A DNA stretch of 41,796 bases from a virus: IMG/VR virus record IMGVR_UViG_3300009436_000001, positions 1-41,796 of that record, one strand, 5' to 3'. A model generated the notes under the pieces. It was not told where the DNA came from. It saw only the letters and a list, made by a program, of their open reading frames with translations, and ran no database searches. The position numbers were made by a program, and so were the translations under genes. Shown piece by piece: positions 23,134 through 30,184 of the stretch (the first letter of the stretch is position 1; each line of letters starts with the position of its first letter).

Positions 23134-23135
23134 TT

Positions 23136-24920
23136 ATGAAATGGTTTTTGGATACCGAGTGTTATACAAACTATTTTCTTATCGTACTCAAATCTTTATG
23201 CGGTCAGATATTGGAATTTGAGTACGACGAAGAGCATCCTTACACCTTTGATAAAGAGCTTAGGGAAATATTTTGTGATAATAAGAAAATCTTGACAGTG
23301 GGTTTTAATTCAAGATGGTATGATATGCCTATGATATTGAAGCTTCTTAACGGAGGTCATGTTTCAAACGGCGAGCTTAAAAGATTATCAGATGAACTGA
23401 TACTTAGTGATGACAAGTTTGAGGTATTGAAAAGAAATAATGGTTGGACACCTTATACTTGGAATCACATAGACATTATAAGGGTGCTTCCTAAAGGAGC
23501 TTCACTTAAAATGTTCGGTGCAAGAATACATACAAACAAGCTTCAAGACTTACCATTTGAACCAGAGAGAATATTAACTAGGGAAGAGAAGAAGATTTTA
23601 AAAAAGTACTGCCATAATGACGTTGATATTACAATGGCTTTGTATTTGAAAATACAGGAGGAACTAAAACTTAGGTGGGAAATAGGAAAAGAACTTGGTT
23701 ATAAATTTGAAAATAATAAGGTTATAAACCCTCAAAATGATTGCAGAAGTAAGTCAGATGCAGATATTGCAGAAATCTATTTTAAAAGTAGATTTAAAGA
23801 TGTTTCAATTCCAGAACCTGTTGAAATATGTTTCAAATACAGAGTACCTAGTTATCTATTGTACACTAATAATAACATTATCAGTATTCTAGATGTTATT
23901 AGTAATTTTGAATTTACTAATAACACGGATTTAAAAAAAGGAATATCTTTTGTAGGTAGAGAGATTAAAACCAAGACAAATAGTTTTACTATAGGAATTG
24001 GCGGTTTACATTCTAAAGAAGAGAAAAAAGCTGTTATTAAAGCTGACAATGAGTTTTTGATAGATGTTGACGTTACATCATATTACCCAAGTATAATAAT
24101 AAATAATGAAATCTACCCAAGTAATTTAGGTAAGGACTTTTTAAACGAATATAAGAAGTTACGAGATATAAGATTAAAGATTAAGGATAAGCAGAGTACT
24201 CATTCTAAATTTTACAAGATCGTACTTAACGGAACATTCGGCCGTCTTGGATATAAGCGTAGTATTCTTTATGACCTTGAGAAAATGATACAGACTACTA
24301 TAACAGGTCAATTATGTTTATTGATGTTAGTTGATATGTTAGAAACAGGAGGTTTTGAGATAATATCGGGTAATACTGACGGACTTACTATTAAAGGTAA
24401 TATTAATTTTATAGATAAGTTCAAGTGTATACTTACAAAGTGGGAAAGTATAACAGGTTTTGAACTTGAACTCACAGATTATAGTAAGATTTACATAAGA
24501 GACGTAAATAACTATATGGCAATAAAGATTGACGCTAGTGTAAAAACCAAAGGATTTTTAGCTAGCAACGGTTTATCAAGAAATGCACATCTTGGAATAG
24601 TAAAGAAAGCTGTTAGAGAATATTTAACTAATGGAGCAGATATTGACACAATACTTATGAGCGGTACTAAAGAAGATTACATCTTAAGTAAGAAAACCAA
24701 ATTTGGGGCTAACTTTAGAGGCACTTATCTTGGTAAGGTAGTTCGTTGGTATTATAGAACTGACGGGGATTATATTTTGAATATGAAAGGGCATAAAGTA
24801 CCAGCTGCTAACAAATGTTATCCAATAATGGATTTAAGCGAAGAGTTAATAAATATTGATTATGACAGGTATAAAAAGGAAACAATCAAAACATTAAGTA
24901 GTTTAGGAGTTATTATATGA
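23136..24920 (+). CDS. Family B DNA polymerase with 3'-5' exonuclease
   Basis: A 594-residue replicative polymerase. Exonuclease motifs: FLDTE (Asp6, Glu8), NSRWYD (Asn58 to Asp63) and YCHND (Tyr158, Asp162). Polymerase motifs: A, DVTSYYPSI (Asp312); B, KIVLNGTFG (Lys361, Asn365, Gly369); C, GNTDG (Asp415). Motif C departs from the usual DTDS in having Asn413 for the first Asp and Gly416 for Ser. No family A motifs are present. The start ATG lies just after the repeat block, without an obvious ribosome binding site. The stop overlaps an 18-residue frame (ATGA). The protein is shorter than cellular family B enzymes, as is common in phages. Confidence 0.88.
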   Translation: MKWFLDTECYTNYFLIVLKSLCGQILEFEYDEEHPYTFDKELREIFCDNKKILTVGFNSRWYDMPMILKLLNGGHVSNGELKRLSDELILSDDKFEVLKRNNGWTPYTWNHIDIIRVLPKGASLKMFGARIHTNKLQDLPFEPERILTREEKKILKKYCHNDVDITMALYLKIQEELKLRWEIGKELGYKFENNKVINPQNDCRSKSDADIAEIYFKSRFKDVSIPEPVEICFKYRVPSYLLYTNNNIISILDVISNFEFTNNTDLKKGISFVGREIKTKTNSFTIGIGGLHSKEEKKAVIKADNEFLIDVDVTSYYPSIIINNEIYPSNLGKDFLNEYKKLRDIRLKIKDKQSTHSKFYKIVLNGTFGRLGYKRSILYDLEKMIQTTITGQLCLLMLVDMLETGGFEIISGNTDGLTIKGNINFIDKFKCILTKWESITGFELELTDYSKIYIRDVNNYMAIKIDASVKTKGFLASNGLSRNAHLGIVKKAVREYLTNGADIDTILMSGTKEDYILSKKTKFGANFRGTYLGKVVRWYYRTDGDYILNMKGHKVPAANKCYPIMDLSEELINIDYDRYKKETIKTLSSLGVII

Positions 24921-24973
24921 AAAAGTGGATAAAAAAGTATCTTGGGGATTTTATTAAGAAATGTGAGAGTTAA
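24917..24973 (+). CDS. 18-residue coupled reading frame between polymerase and nuclease
   Basis: MKKWIKKYLGDFIKKCES: the ATG overlaps the polymerase stop (ATGA) and the stop overlaps the nuclease start (TAATG). It may serve only to pass ribosomes from one gene to the next, or be a tiny basic amphipathic peptide. Confidence 0.4.
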   Translation: MKKWIKKYLGDFIKKCES

Positions 24974-25341
24974 TGTTGTTAGAAAAAGATTTAGAAAAAA
25001 AGATAGTAACTAAGGCTAAAAAGCTTGGTTTTCTATCTTATAAGTTTGTCTCACCTAGCCAAAAAGGTGTACCAGATAGGATTTTTATAAGTAAAAGCGG
25101 CAAAGTATTTTTTATAGAGTTTAAATCACCTAAACGTAAAATAACACCTGTCCAAAAAGAACTTTTAAATAGGTGGGAAATGGTTAAAAAAGATGAGTAT
25201 AAAAAGAAATTAAAAAGTTTATTAACTTCTTTACAAATAGATGTGATCTTGGATTTAAACACGAATAAAGCTGACGTATTCGTAGTTAATTCCGAAGAAC
25301 TAGGTTTGGAAATATTAACAAAGTTTATGAGTGAGGGATAA
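24973..25341 (+). CDS. VRR-NUC nuclease
   Basis: A 122-residue protein with the VRR-NUC fold signature: an N-terminal helix (LLEKDLEKKIVTKAKKLGF), FVSPSQKGVPDRIFI (Asp35) and FFIEFKSPKRKITPVQ (Glu49, Lys51, Gln61). These PD-(D/E)XK enzymes act as structure-specific or nicking nucleases in phage replication cassettes. The C-terminal 45 residues are an extension beyond the usual domain. The start overlaps the 18-residue frame stop. Confidence 0.85.
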   Translation: MLLEKDLEKKIVTKAKKLGFLSYKFVSPSQKGVPDRIFISKSGKVFFIEFKSPKRKITPVQKELLNRWEMVKKDEYKKKLKSLLTSLQIDVILDLNTNKADVFVVNSEELGLEILTKFMSEG

Positions 25342-25342
25342 A

Positions 25343-25546
25343 ATGGCAATTACACCTTTAATGTTTTCTTCTAAAAAATTACCAGTACGTAATACTTGTA
25401 ACTATTATAAAGAAACATTAAGTCAAGAACAATTTTTAAAATGTAAAGAATATGAAACTCTTCATAATAATCATGTAAATCAAATGATAGTATTTGTAAT
25501 TATTATATTTGCAATATTTTTTCTAATTTATAATAAAGTAAAATGA
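25343..25546 (+). CDS. Small tail-anchored membrane protein
   Basis: A 67-residue protein, MAITPLMFSSKKLPVRNTCN, with a C-terminal transmembrane helix (QMIVFVIIIFAIFFLIYNK). The ATG at 25343 has a GAGGGA ribosome binding site and is preferred to a GTG at 25331. The stop overlaps the following start (ATGA). Function unknown. Confidence 0.65.
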   Translation: MAITPLMFSSKKLPVRNTCNYYKETLSQEQFLKCKEYETLHNNHVNQMIVFVIIIFAIFFLIYNKVK

Positions 25547-25668
25547 AGAACTATATCTGTTATCACTGTGGAACTGAACATAAACCAACCTGTCAAATTC
25601 CAATTAGTTTAATTTTAATGTGTGAAAATTGTGAGAGATATTTACGTAGTTTGAAGATGTGGGTATAA
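25543..25668 (+). CDS. Small zinc-ribbon-like protein (easily missed gene)
   Basis: A 41-residue frame, MKNYICYHCGTEHKPTCQIP then ISLILMCENCERYLRSLKMW. Two C-x2-C knuckles (Cys6/Cys9 and Cys27/Cys30) form a probable zinc ribbon. The ATG overlaps the previous stop (ATGA), and the stop abuts the SNF2 helicase ATG, so translation is well supported. It may be a partner of the helicase. Confidence 0.75.
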   Translation: MKNYICYHCGTEHKPTCQIPISLILMCENCERYLRSLKMWV

Positions 25669-27027
25669 ATGTTAAATGAATCTGACTTACATAATTATCA
25701 GCATTACGCAATTAACGTTATTCTTGATAAAAAGAGATGTATGCTTAATCAGGAAATGGGGCTTGGTAAGACTATTGCTGCAATAACTGCTTTTACAAAG
25801 GTACTACATAAAGAAGTTAAGAAGTGTTTGATAATAGCCCCTCTTAATGTAGCTAAAACTACTTGGGTTAATGAACTCTCTAAGTGGGAACATACAAAAG
25901 ACTTAAAATACTCTCTTGTAATAGGTGATGAAAAACAACGTTTAAATGCTGCACAAAAAGAAGCTGATGTTTATATAATTAATCAGGAAAACGTAGTTTG
26001 GATGTTTCTCAAAGGTTATAAGAAGTTTGGGTTTATAATAGTTGATGAGAGTTCTGGTTTTAAATCACATATTTCAAATCGTTTTAAAGCTTTAAAACAT
26101 TTCACTTCAATTTACATGGTTTTACTTACAGGCACACCAATTCCTAACGGGTTTATGGATTGGTGGAGTCAGATATATTTGATAGATAAGGGTGCGCGAC
26201 TTGGGAAATATATTACTCACTATAGAAATTCATATTTTAGTTATGATGAGTATAAACGTAAGTATGTATGTCTTTATCCTAATACCATACTTGATAAAAT
26301 TTCAGATATAGTTATCTCAATGAAAGCGGAAGACTATTTGGAACTACCTGATAGGATTGATAATTATGTCCCAGTAGAGATTGATAATAAGGATATTTAC
26401 GATGAATTTGCTAAAGAATATATTGTAAAAATCAATGATGCAGAATTATCGGCAATTAATAGCGGCGTATTGTATTCAAAACTACTTCAATACTGCAATG
26501 GAGCTGTTTACAGCAGTGAAAATGACGGATCGTATACAATCACTCATAATAATAAAATTGATTACCTAAAAGAATTTATACAACTTTATCCAGATGAGAA
26601 TATTCTGGTAGCTTATAAGTTTAATAGTGATTTGGAAAAAATACAAAAAGCAATTCCAGAAAGCGTACGTCTTACAAGAAAGAATGTTATAGAAGTAAGA
26701 GATAAGTGGAATAGTGGAAAAATTAAGGTTCTTTTATGCCAATGCGGTACTGCAAAAGGTCTTAATTTACAATATGGCGGTAGAATTATAGTTTGGTTTG
26801 GTTTAACTCCTGATTTGGAACATTATCAACAGTTTAACGCTAGACTTCATCGTCAAGGACAGACTAAACCTGTTCTTATTTACCATATAGTAGCTAAAGG
26901 CTGTAAAGATGAAGAAGTAGTGAAAGTTTTATCTTTAAAGAATGTTAGTCAAGAAATGGTTTATCAAGTGTTAAAAGCACAGTCGGCTTCAAATTGTAGT
27001 CTACTGTTATTAAAAAACCCTAATTGA
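25669..27027 (+). CDS. SNF2-type DEAD/H helicase
   Basis: A 452-residue superfamily 2 ATPase. Walker A is NQEMGLGKT (residues 27-35), the motif II box is VDESS (Asp126, Glu127), motif III is LLTGTPIPN (152-160), and the C-terminal domain has GTAKGLNLQYGG and QFNARLHRQGQ with the arginine fingers. SNF2-like phage helicases are thought to remodel protein-DNA complexes or assist replication forks. It is the last gene of the rightward operon. Its stop codon lies inside the leftward terminator hairpin. Confidence 0.88.
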   Translation: MLNESDLHNYQHYAINVILDKKRCMLNQEMGLGKTIAAITAFTKVLHKEVKKCLIIAPLNVAKTTWVNELSKWEHTKDLKYSLVIGDEKQRLNAAQKEADVYIINQENVVWMFLKGYKKFGFIIVDESSGFKSHISNRFKALKHFTSIYMVLLTGTPIPNGFMDWWSQIYLIDKGARLGKYITHYRNSYFSYDEYKRKYVCLYPNTILDKISDIVISMKAEDYLELPDRIDNYVPVEIDNKDIYDEFAKEYIVKINDAELSAINSGVLYSKLLQYCNGAVYSSENDGSYTITHNNKIDYLKEFIQLYPDENILVAYKFNSDLEKIQKAIPESVRLTRKNVIEVRDKWNSGKIKVLLCQCGTAKGLNLQYGGRIIVWFGLTPDLEHYQQFNARLHRQGQTKPVLIYHIVAKGCKDEEVVKVLSLKNVSQEMVYQVLKAQSASNCSLLLLKNPN

Positions 27028-27050
27028 ATGTTTTGGTTTCAATTAGGGTT
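27016..27050 (-). terminator. Intrinsic terminator of the leftward late operon
   Basis: A 13-bp perfect stem AACCCTAATTGAA / TTCAATTAGGGTT with a 9-base loop. On the minus strand it is followed by TTTTTT (27012-27017), the classic terminator order; on the plus strand no T-run follows, so rightward termination should be weaker. Confidence 0.85.
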
Positions 27051-27183
27051 ATAAACCTTAGTTGTATACTCGCCATTGTGGTAGCGGAATCTTGCTAAGA
27101 TTTTACAAACATTAATTCTTATTAAGGACTTTAAAAAGAGTTATGTTTAATTATATATCACAATTACTTGGATAAGTCAACCA

Positions 27184-27435
27184 TTATTTAGCAAGTTCTT
27201 CCTTGTAAATATCGTATCTTATTCTAAAATCATACATTTCTGCTAGATACTTGTCCAATTTTAAACATTTATTTACAGGAACACATGCTTTTTTAAAGTC
27301 TTTTTCTGCATCAATATTAAGCTGGATATCAGGTAGTTCAGGAAGATTTACTTTTATTAGCTCTTGTTTTTTGATATTGCTGCAACCTGTGAGTACGCTC
27401 ATCAGAAGTAAGGTTTTGACTATCTTTAGTTTCAT
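27184..27435 (-). CDS. Outer-membrane spanin subunit (o-spanin, Rz1-like lipoprotein)
   Basis: An 83-residue lipoprotein: signal peptide MKLKIVKTLLLMSVLTGC with a lipobox LTGC (lipidated Cys18), then a periplasmic part containing the Pro segment VNLPELPDIQLN. Its start lies within the preceding gene in another frame (98 bases of overlap), the arrangement of Rz/Rz1 pairs. With the i-spanin it would fuse inner and outer membranes in the last step of lysis. It implies a host with an outer membrane. It is the last gene of the late operon. Confidence 0.8.
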   Translation of the reverse strand: MKLKIVKTLLLMSVLTGCSNIKKQELIKVNLPELPDIQLNIDAEKDFKKACVPVNKCLKLDKYLAEMYDFRIRYDIYKEELAK

Positions 27436-27598
27436 TTAAAACTCTTTGTTGAATATTAACTATTTTGGATTGATTAGTTAGATTATTCTTTAAAGTTTGA
27501 TTGTCTTCTTTTAAGGTTTTATTTCTGTTAAATAGATACAGAGCGAAGAAACCAAATATCCCAAGTAATATTTCTTTTAAATAAGTAAATATTAACAT
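27338..27598 (-). CDS. Inner-membrane spanin subunit (i-spanin, Rz-like)
   Basis: An 86-residue protein with an N-terminal membrane anchor (MLIFTYLKEILLGIFGFFAL) and a charged, coiled-coil periplasmic part (KTLKEDNQTLKNNLTNQ). The ATG at 27598 has an AGGAAG site and is chosen over the open frame to 27628, which overlaps the upstream gene. Its 3' third overlaps the o-spanin gene. It connects across the periplasm to the o-spanin. Confidence 0.78.
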   Translation of the reverse strand: MLIFTYLKEILLGIFGFFALYLFNRNKTLKEDNQTLKNNLTNQSKIVNIQQRVLNETKDSQNLTSDERTHRLQQYQKTRANKSKSS

Positions 27599-27599
27599 T

Positions 27600-28739
27600 T
27601 TAAACTTCCTCTTGAAATAAACTATCACCTACGAACGATATTTCGTCATTATTTTGCTCTTCTAAAACTGGGTTTTCAGGCAAAATAAAATGATATAAAT
27701 GCGAGCTTTCAGAGTTCATGTGAGATAGAAAAAAGGGAGTAAAAATAACTCCTTTAACAAGAGCATTCCAATCTTTTGTAGCTTCAAGACCTTGTGATAC
27801 TATAGGCAATGCGAACCATCCTCCTTCTAATGCTGATGATATTCCTAAGGTTAATTTTTTACAAGTTATTTCATTGGTATTGGTAAATAGTTTTTTTAAA
27901 CTTGAATATTCAGATAACCCAAGTGTAATATTTCCTATAACTCCACCTGCAATAATAGAAATTGGTAAACTAACATTTTCCTCAATACCTATCTGTTTTT
28001 GAAGTTCATTAAAAATATTAGTTAAACTAATTCCTCTGCCTATTAGTGAGATACCAGATAGACCATAAACAGTAATTTTACTACAGAGATTAGGTAAATC
28101 TGTATTATCAGATTTACCCATAATATATTTACTTGACTTTTCAAAATTATAAAGTGTTTTAAAAAATATTAAAGGTAGAGATGTAAATGTTGCCCAAGCA
28201 ATAAATTGATCAAAACCATGCGATCCCTCTATTTTTTGATCGTGTAGTTCTATATTCCACAACATACCGACAGGGATTAAAGAACCTACAAAACCACCAA
28301 ATTTACATAGAGTTAAAGCACCCTTTTGAATTTCGTTAAGTTCTGGTTTTTCTTCTTTTTTAGAATTAAATAAATAATTATAAAAGTAAAAACCAGTAGA
28401 AACTCCAGCAACAATTAAAGTATTAATTGTTGAAATAGTAAAAAACGTAGAATTACCATGAACATCAATTCCATAGCTTTCTAAATGCTCTACTTCTTCA
28501 TTGAAGATAGGCATCATGGCAAGACCAACACCAGTACCAAGTATTGTACTAGCAAACAAAAATAGCTTTTTCTTATGCTTGCTAAAACAACTTACTTCTG
28601 GAATGTTTAAATTAATTTCTTGTTGTAATTCTTCTGCTTGTACAGAATGATTTACTAGCAATCTATTATCAAGACTTAATCTTTGTATATTTTCTTTTTC
28701 TAGTACTACATGAGAAAAAGAATAAGCTTTTTTCTTCAT
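27600..28739 (-). CDS. Multi-pass membrane protein of unknown function in the lysis block
   Basis: A 379-residue protein. A polar N-terminal 55 residues (MKKKAYSFSHVVLEKENIQR) precede about seven hydrophobic segments, for example LFLFASTILGTGVGLAMMPIF, FTISTINTLIVAGVSTGFYF, FGGFVGSLIPVGMLW, LPISIIAGGVIGNITLGL and LVKGVIFTPFFLSHM. The acidic C-terminus (EEQNNDEISFVGDSLFQEEV) is cytoplasmic-looking. It lies between a small membrane gene and the spanins, where holins or antiholins are expected, but it is far larger and more complex than any holin. It may be a host-derived or host-interaction protein. I do not recognise a family. Confidence 0.75.
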   Translation of the reverse strand: MKKKAYSFSHVVLEKENIQRLSLDNRLLVNHSVQAEELQQEINLNIPEVSCFSKHKKKLFLFASTILGTGVGLAMMPIFNEEVEHLESYGIDVHGNSTFFTISTINTLIVAGVSTGFYFYNYLFNSKKEEKPELNEIQKGALTLCKFGGFVGSLIPVGMLWNIELHDQKIEGSHGFDQFIAWATFTSLPLIFFKTLYNFEKSSKYIMGKSDNTDLPNLCSKITVYGLSGISLIGRGISLTNIFNELQKQIGIEENVSLPISIIAGGVIGNITLGLSEYSSLKKLFTNTNEITCKKLTLGISSALEGGWFALPIVSQGLEATKDWNALVKGVIFTPFFLSHMNSESSHLYHFILPENPVLEEQNNDEISFVGDSLFQEEV

Positions 28740-28742
28740 AAT

Positions 28743-28901
28743 TTATTCGCAACTGTCCCATGGCTTGCACCCAAAAGCTTTTTGTGGATAAATACCGAAA
28801 GTTGGATGCACTGAATGTTTTTCTATAGTATAAGTAACTACTAATATATTGATAATAGTACATATAGAAAATAACAATAAATTAATTAAAAATAATTTCA
28901 T
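28743..28901 (-). CDS. Small single-pass membrane protein (easily missed gene)
   Basis: A 52-residue frame, MKLFLINLLLFSICTIINIL then VVTYTIEKHSVHPTFGIYPQ and KAFGCKPWDSCE. One N-terminal transmembrane helix or uncleaved signal and a short periplasmic tail with two Cys that may form a disulfide. It ends three bases before the large membrane protein gene begins. The ribosome binding site is weak. Possible holin accessory or superinfection-exclusion protein; unproven. Confidence 0.6.
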   Translation of the reverse strand: MKLFLINLLLFSICTIINILVVTYTIEKHSVHPTFGIYPQKAFGCKPWDSCE

Positions 28902-28958
28902 TTTTCTAATTACTCTTTATAATTGTTGGTTAATTATATTAACAGGTTGTTCTTTCTT

Positions 28959-29123
28959 TTACTGTTGATTTTGCGATTGTCCGTGATCATGTTCTATTGT
29001 AATCGGAGTTTTCACATCATTAAATATCTCAATAGTAGGTGAAAAGAAATCAGCACAGGAAGCTAGGAAAGCAGTTATACATAAACTAATTAAAAACAAA
29101 CTTAAAATTATTATATTTCTCAT
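28959..29123 (-). CDS. Small lipoprotein coupled to lysozyme (easily missed gene)
   Basis: A 54-residue frame, MRNIIILSLFLISLCITAFL then ASCADFFSPTIEIFNDVKTP and ITIEHDHGQSQNQQ. A signal peptide ends in the lipobox LASC, with Cys23 as lipid site. Its ATG overlaps the lysozyme stop (ATGA), strong evidence for coupled expression. It could be a second lysis lipoprotein or a surface-exclusion protein. Confidence 0.75.
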   Translation of the reverse strand: MRNIIILSLFLISLCITAFLASCADFFSPTIEIFNDVKTPITIEHDHGQSQNQQ

Positions 29124-29551
29124 GCCAACCACAATTTAATTTCTTCTTCACGTCTATTAACCAAACCTTTTAGTACTTTTCCATTAGAAAATCGCCATCT
29201 TCTAAATTGATCTGGAACTTTATCAAATAGTCTTTCATTGATAAACTTAAGTAATGTTGATTTCCTAAAGTTATCTACTCCTATATTATACATAAGGCTT
29301 ATTAGAGCGTCAAATTGATTCTGGTTTATATTTACCTTAAGAAAGCTGTTTAACGACTTCTCTCTAGGCTTTAAATCCTTTTTAAGCAATATTTCAACAT
29401 GTCTTCTTGTCATAGGTTCTTGAAAGTATTCATTAGCCAAGATTACATGACCATATCCTATTGTGGGTTTTCCAGCTGGGCAGATATATTCCTTATCGCT
29501 AAAGCCTTCAAATTTTTTAATTAAGTCTATTCCTTTTTGGGAAGTAATCAT
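29120..29551 (-). CDS. Lysozyme (endolysin), GH24 family
   Basis: A 143-residue muramidase. The catalytic pattern Glu-x8-Cys-x5-Thr is met by Glu15 (KKFEGF), Cys24 and Thr30 (CPAGKPTIGYGH), the E-C-T variant of the usual E-D-T triad. It cuts peptidoglycan between N-acetylmuramic acid and N-acetylglucosamine. There is no signal peptide or signal-anchor helix, so it needs a holin to reach the wall. It lies just after the holin candidates and overlaps the downstream lipoprotein start. Confidence 0.9.
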   Translation of the reverse strand: MITSQKGIDLIKKFEGFSDKEYICPAGKPTIGYGHVILANEYFQEPMTRRHVEILLKKDLKPREKSLNSFLKVNINQNQFDALISLMYNIGVDNFRKSTLLKFINERLFDKVPDQFRRWRFSNGKVLKGLVNRREEEIKLWLA

Positions 29552-29736
29552 AGCTCTGGTGAAAAGTCAACGTCTATTCCTGTAAACATTCTGGTAACTA
29601 ATTCACCTAGTTGTTCTAGAGCATTATCATTGCCGAATATATAACGGGAAAAAGCAGCTATAGATATTAAAAATCCTATCCAGAAGTATTTGTTTGTAAT
29701 AGCTTCTATAATAAGGTTTTTAAGATAGTTAAACAT
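29548..29736 (-). CDS. Small membrane protein, holin candidate
   Basis: A 62-residue protein, MFNYLKNLIIEAITNKYFWI, with one clear membrane helix (YFWIGFLISIAAFSRYIFG) and an amphipathic C-terminal part. The ATG at 29736 overlaps the end of the previous gene by eight bases; a TTG one codon upstream is less likely. The stop overlaps the lysozyme ATG. Directly beside the endolysin, it is a pinholin, holin or antiholin candidate. Confidence 0.65.
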   Translation of the reverse strand: MFNYLKNLIIEAITNKYFWIGFLISIAAFSRYIFGNDNALEQLGELVTRMFTGIDVDFSPEL

Positions 29737-29968
29737 CAATATCGCCTAGTTCGGTTGTATCGCCGCTATCAGTTTGACCTACTGCTACTGCGTTTAGAAT
29801 CATACAGATTGATATTGCGATTTGACCGAATACCCTTACAAATTCGTCAAGGTCTTTTGACATCGTCAGGAGGATTAGCAGTAGAACATTTGCTAATGCA
29901 AGATTCACTTGTGTTAAGGTAATCTTCCAAGGTTTTAATAGTTTTCTTATCTTGCAAAAGATGTTCAT
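29729..29968 (-). CDS. Holin candidate with two membrane helices
   Basis: A 79-residue protein with a basic N-terminus (MNIFCKIRKLLKPWK), helix 1 (TQVNLALANVLLLILLTMS), helix 2 (VFGQIAISICMILNAVAVGQ) and an acidic tail (DSGDTTELGDIDV). Two helices, short loop and place before the endolysin make it the best holin candidate. No good ribosome binding site is seen before the ATG. Confidence 0.65.
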   Translation of the reverse strand: MNIFCKIRKLLKPWKITLTQVNLALANVLLLILLTMSKDLDEFVRVFGQIAISICMILNAVAVGQTDSGDTTELGDIDV

Positions 29969-30052
29969 TTTTTAATTTGTTTTTATAATATCTATAATTT
30001 ATGTATTTAAAGTAATTATATTCAAAATCACTTAATAGTAAATTAAATAAAA

Positions 30053-30184
30053 TTAACAGTAATTGTAAGTAAAACCTCTATTAATCATTTTAAAATTTAG
30101 CTTTTTTGTCATTACCAATGTGAAAATAGTAATTGATAGATATAATGTTAGCATTAATAAAGTAAGATTAATAATCATATACAT
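30053..30184 (-). CDS. Possible tiny membrane protein
   Basis: A 43-residue frame starting MYMIINLTLLMLTLYLSITI, one hydrophobic helix then a basic tail (MTKKLNFKMINRGFTYNYC). It overlaps the end of the large upstream gene by 17 bases. No clear ribosome binding site. It would belong with the holin candidates if real. Confidence 0.35.
   Translation of the reverse strand: MYMIINLTLLMLTLYLSITIFTLVMTKKLNFKMINRGFTYNYC

Larger units (their letters stand above)
21933..23135. repeat. Hexanucleotide-word repeat block with captured flanking copies
   Basis: About 1.2 kb built from six-base words, mostly GGCTCT, GGCTAT, GGCGAT, GGAGAT, GGCCAT, GGCTGT, rarely GGCACT, and TATAAAGAT. GGA appears only before GAT. 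The block is GC-richer than anything around it. Five copies of a left unit (ATGGAAAGAATAAGGCAAAT; starts 21933, 21988, 22080, 22448, 22810) and partial to full copies of a right unit (the polymerase start region; 22056, 22361, 22764, 23128) separate four or five word tracts. Nearly all length changes are multiples of six, one is of three (GCT at about 22214). It fills the interval between the DUF6948-like gene and the polymerase. Confidence 0.95.

Noticed and set aside
21933-23135. CRISPR array or diversity-generating retroelement
   Set aside because: There are no regular repeat-spacer units, cas genes, reverse transcriptase or template/variable pair with adenine-directed changes; the words are contiguous.
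22062-23221. Met-Ala repeat frames on the plus strand and Ala-Ile/Arg repeat frames on the minus strand
   Set aside because: They are open only because the six-base words contain no stops in those frames; they run out of register into the flanking genes and have no starts of their own.
27060-27120. tRNA-like sequence in the gap after the terminator
   Set aside because: Only a small ATCTT/AAGAT hairpin is present; acceptor stem and T-arm consensus are missing.
28669-28863. 64-codon minus-strand frame across the start of the large membrane protein gene
   Set aside because: It conflicts with both the large membrane protein and the better 52-residue frame at 28743-28901.
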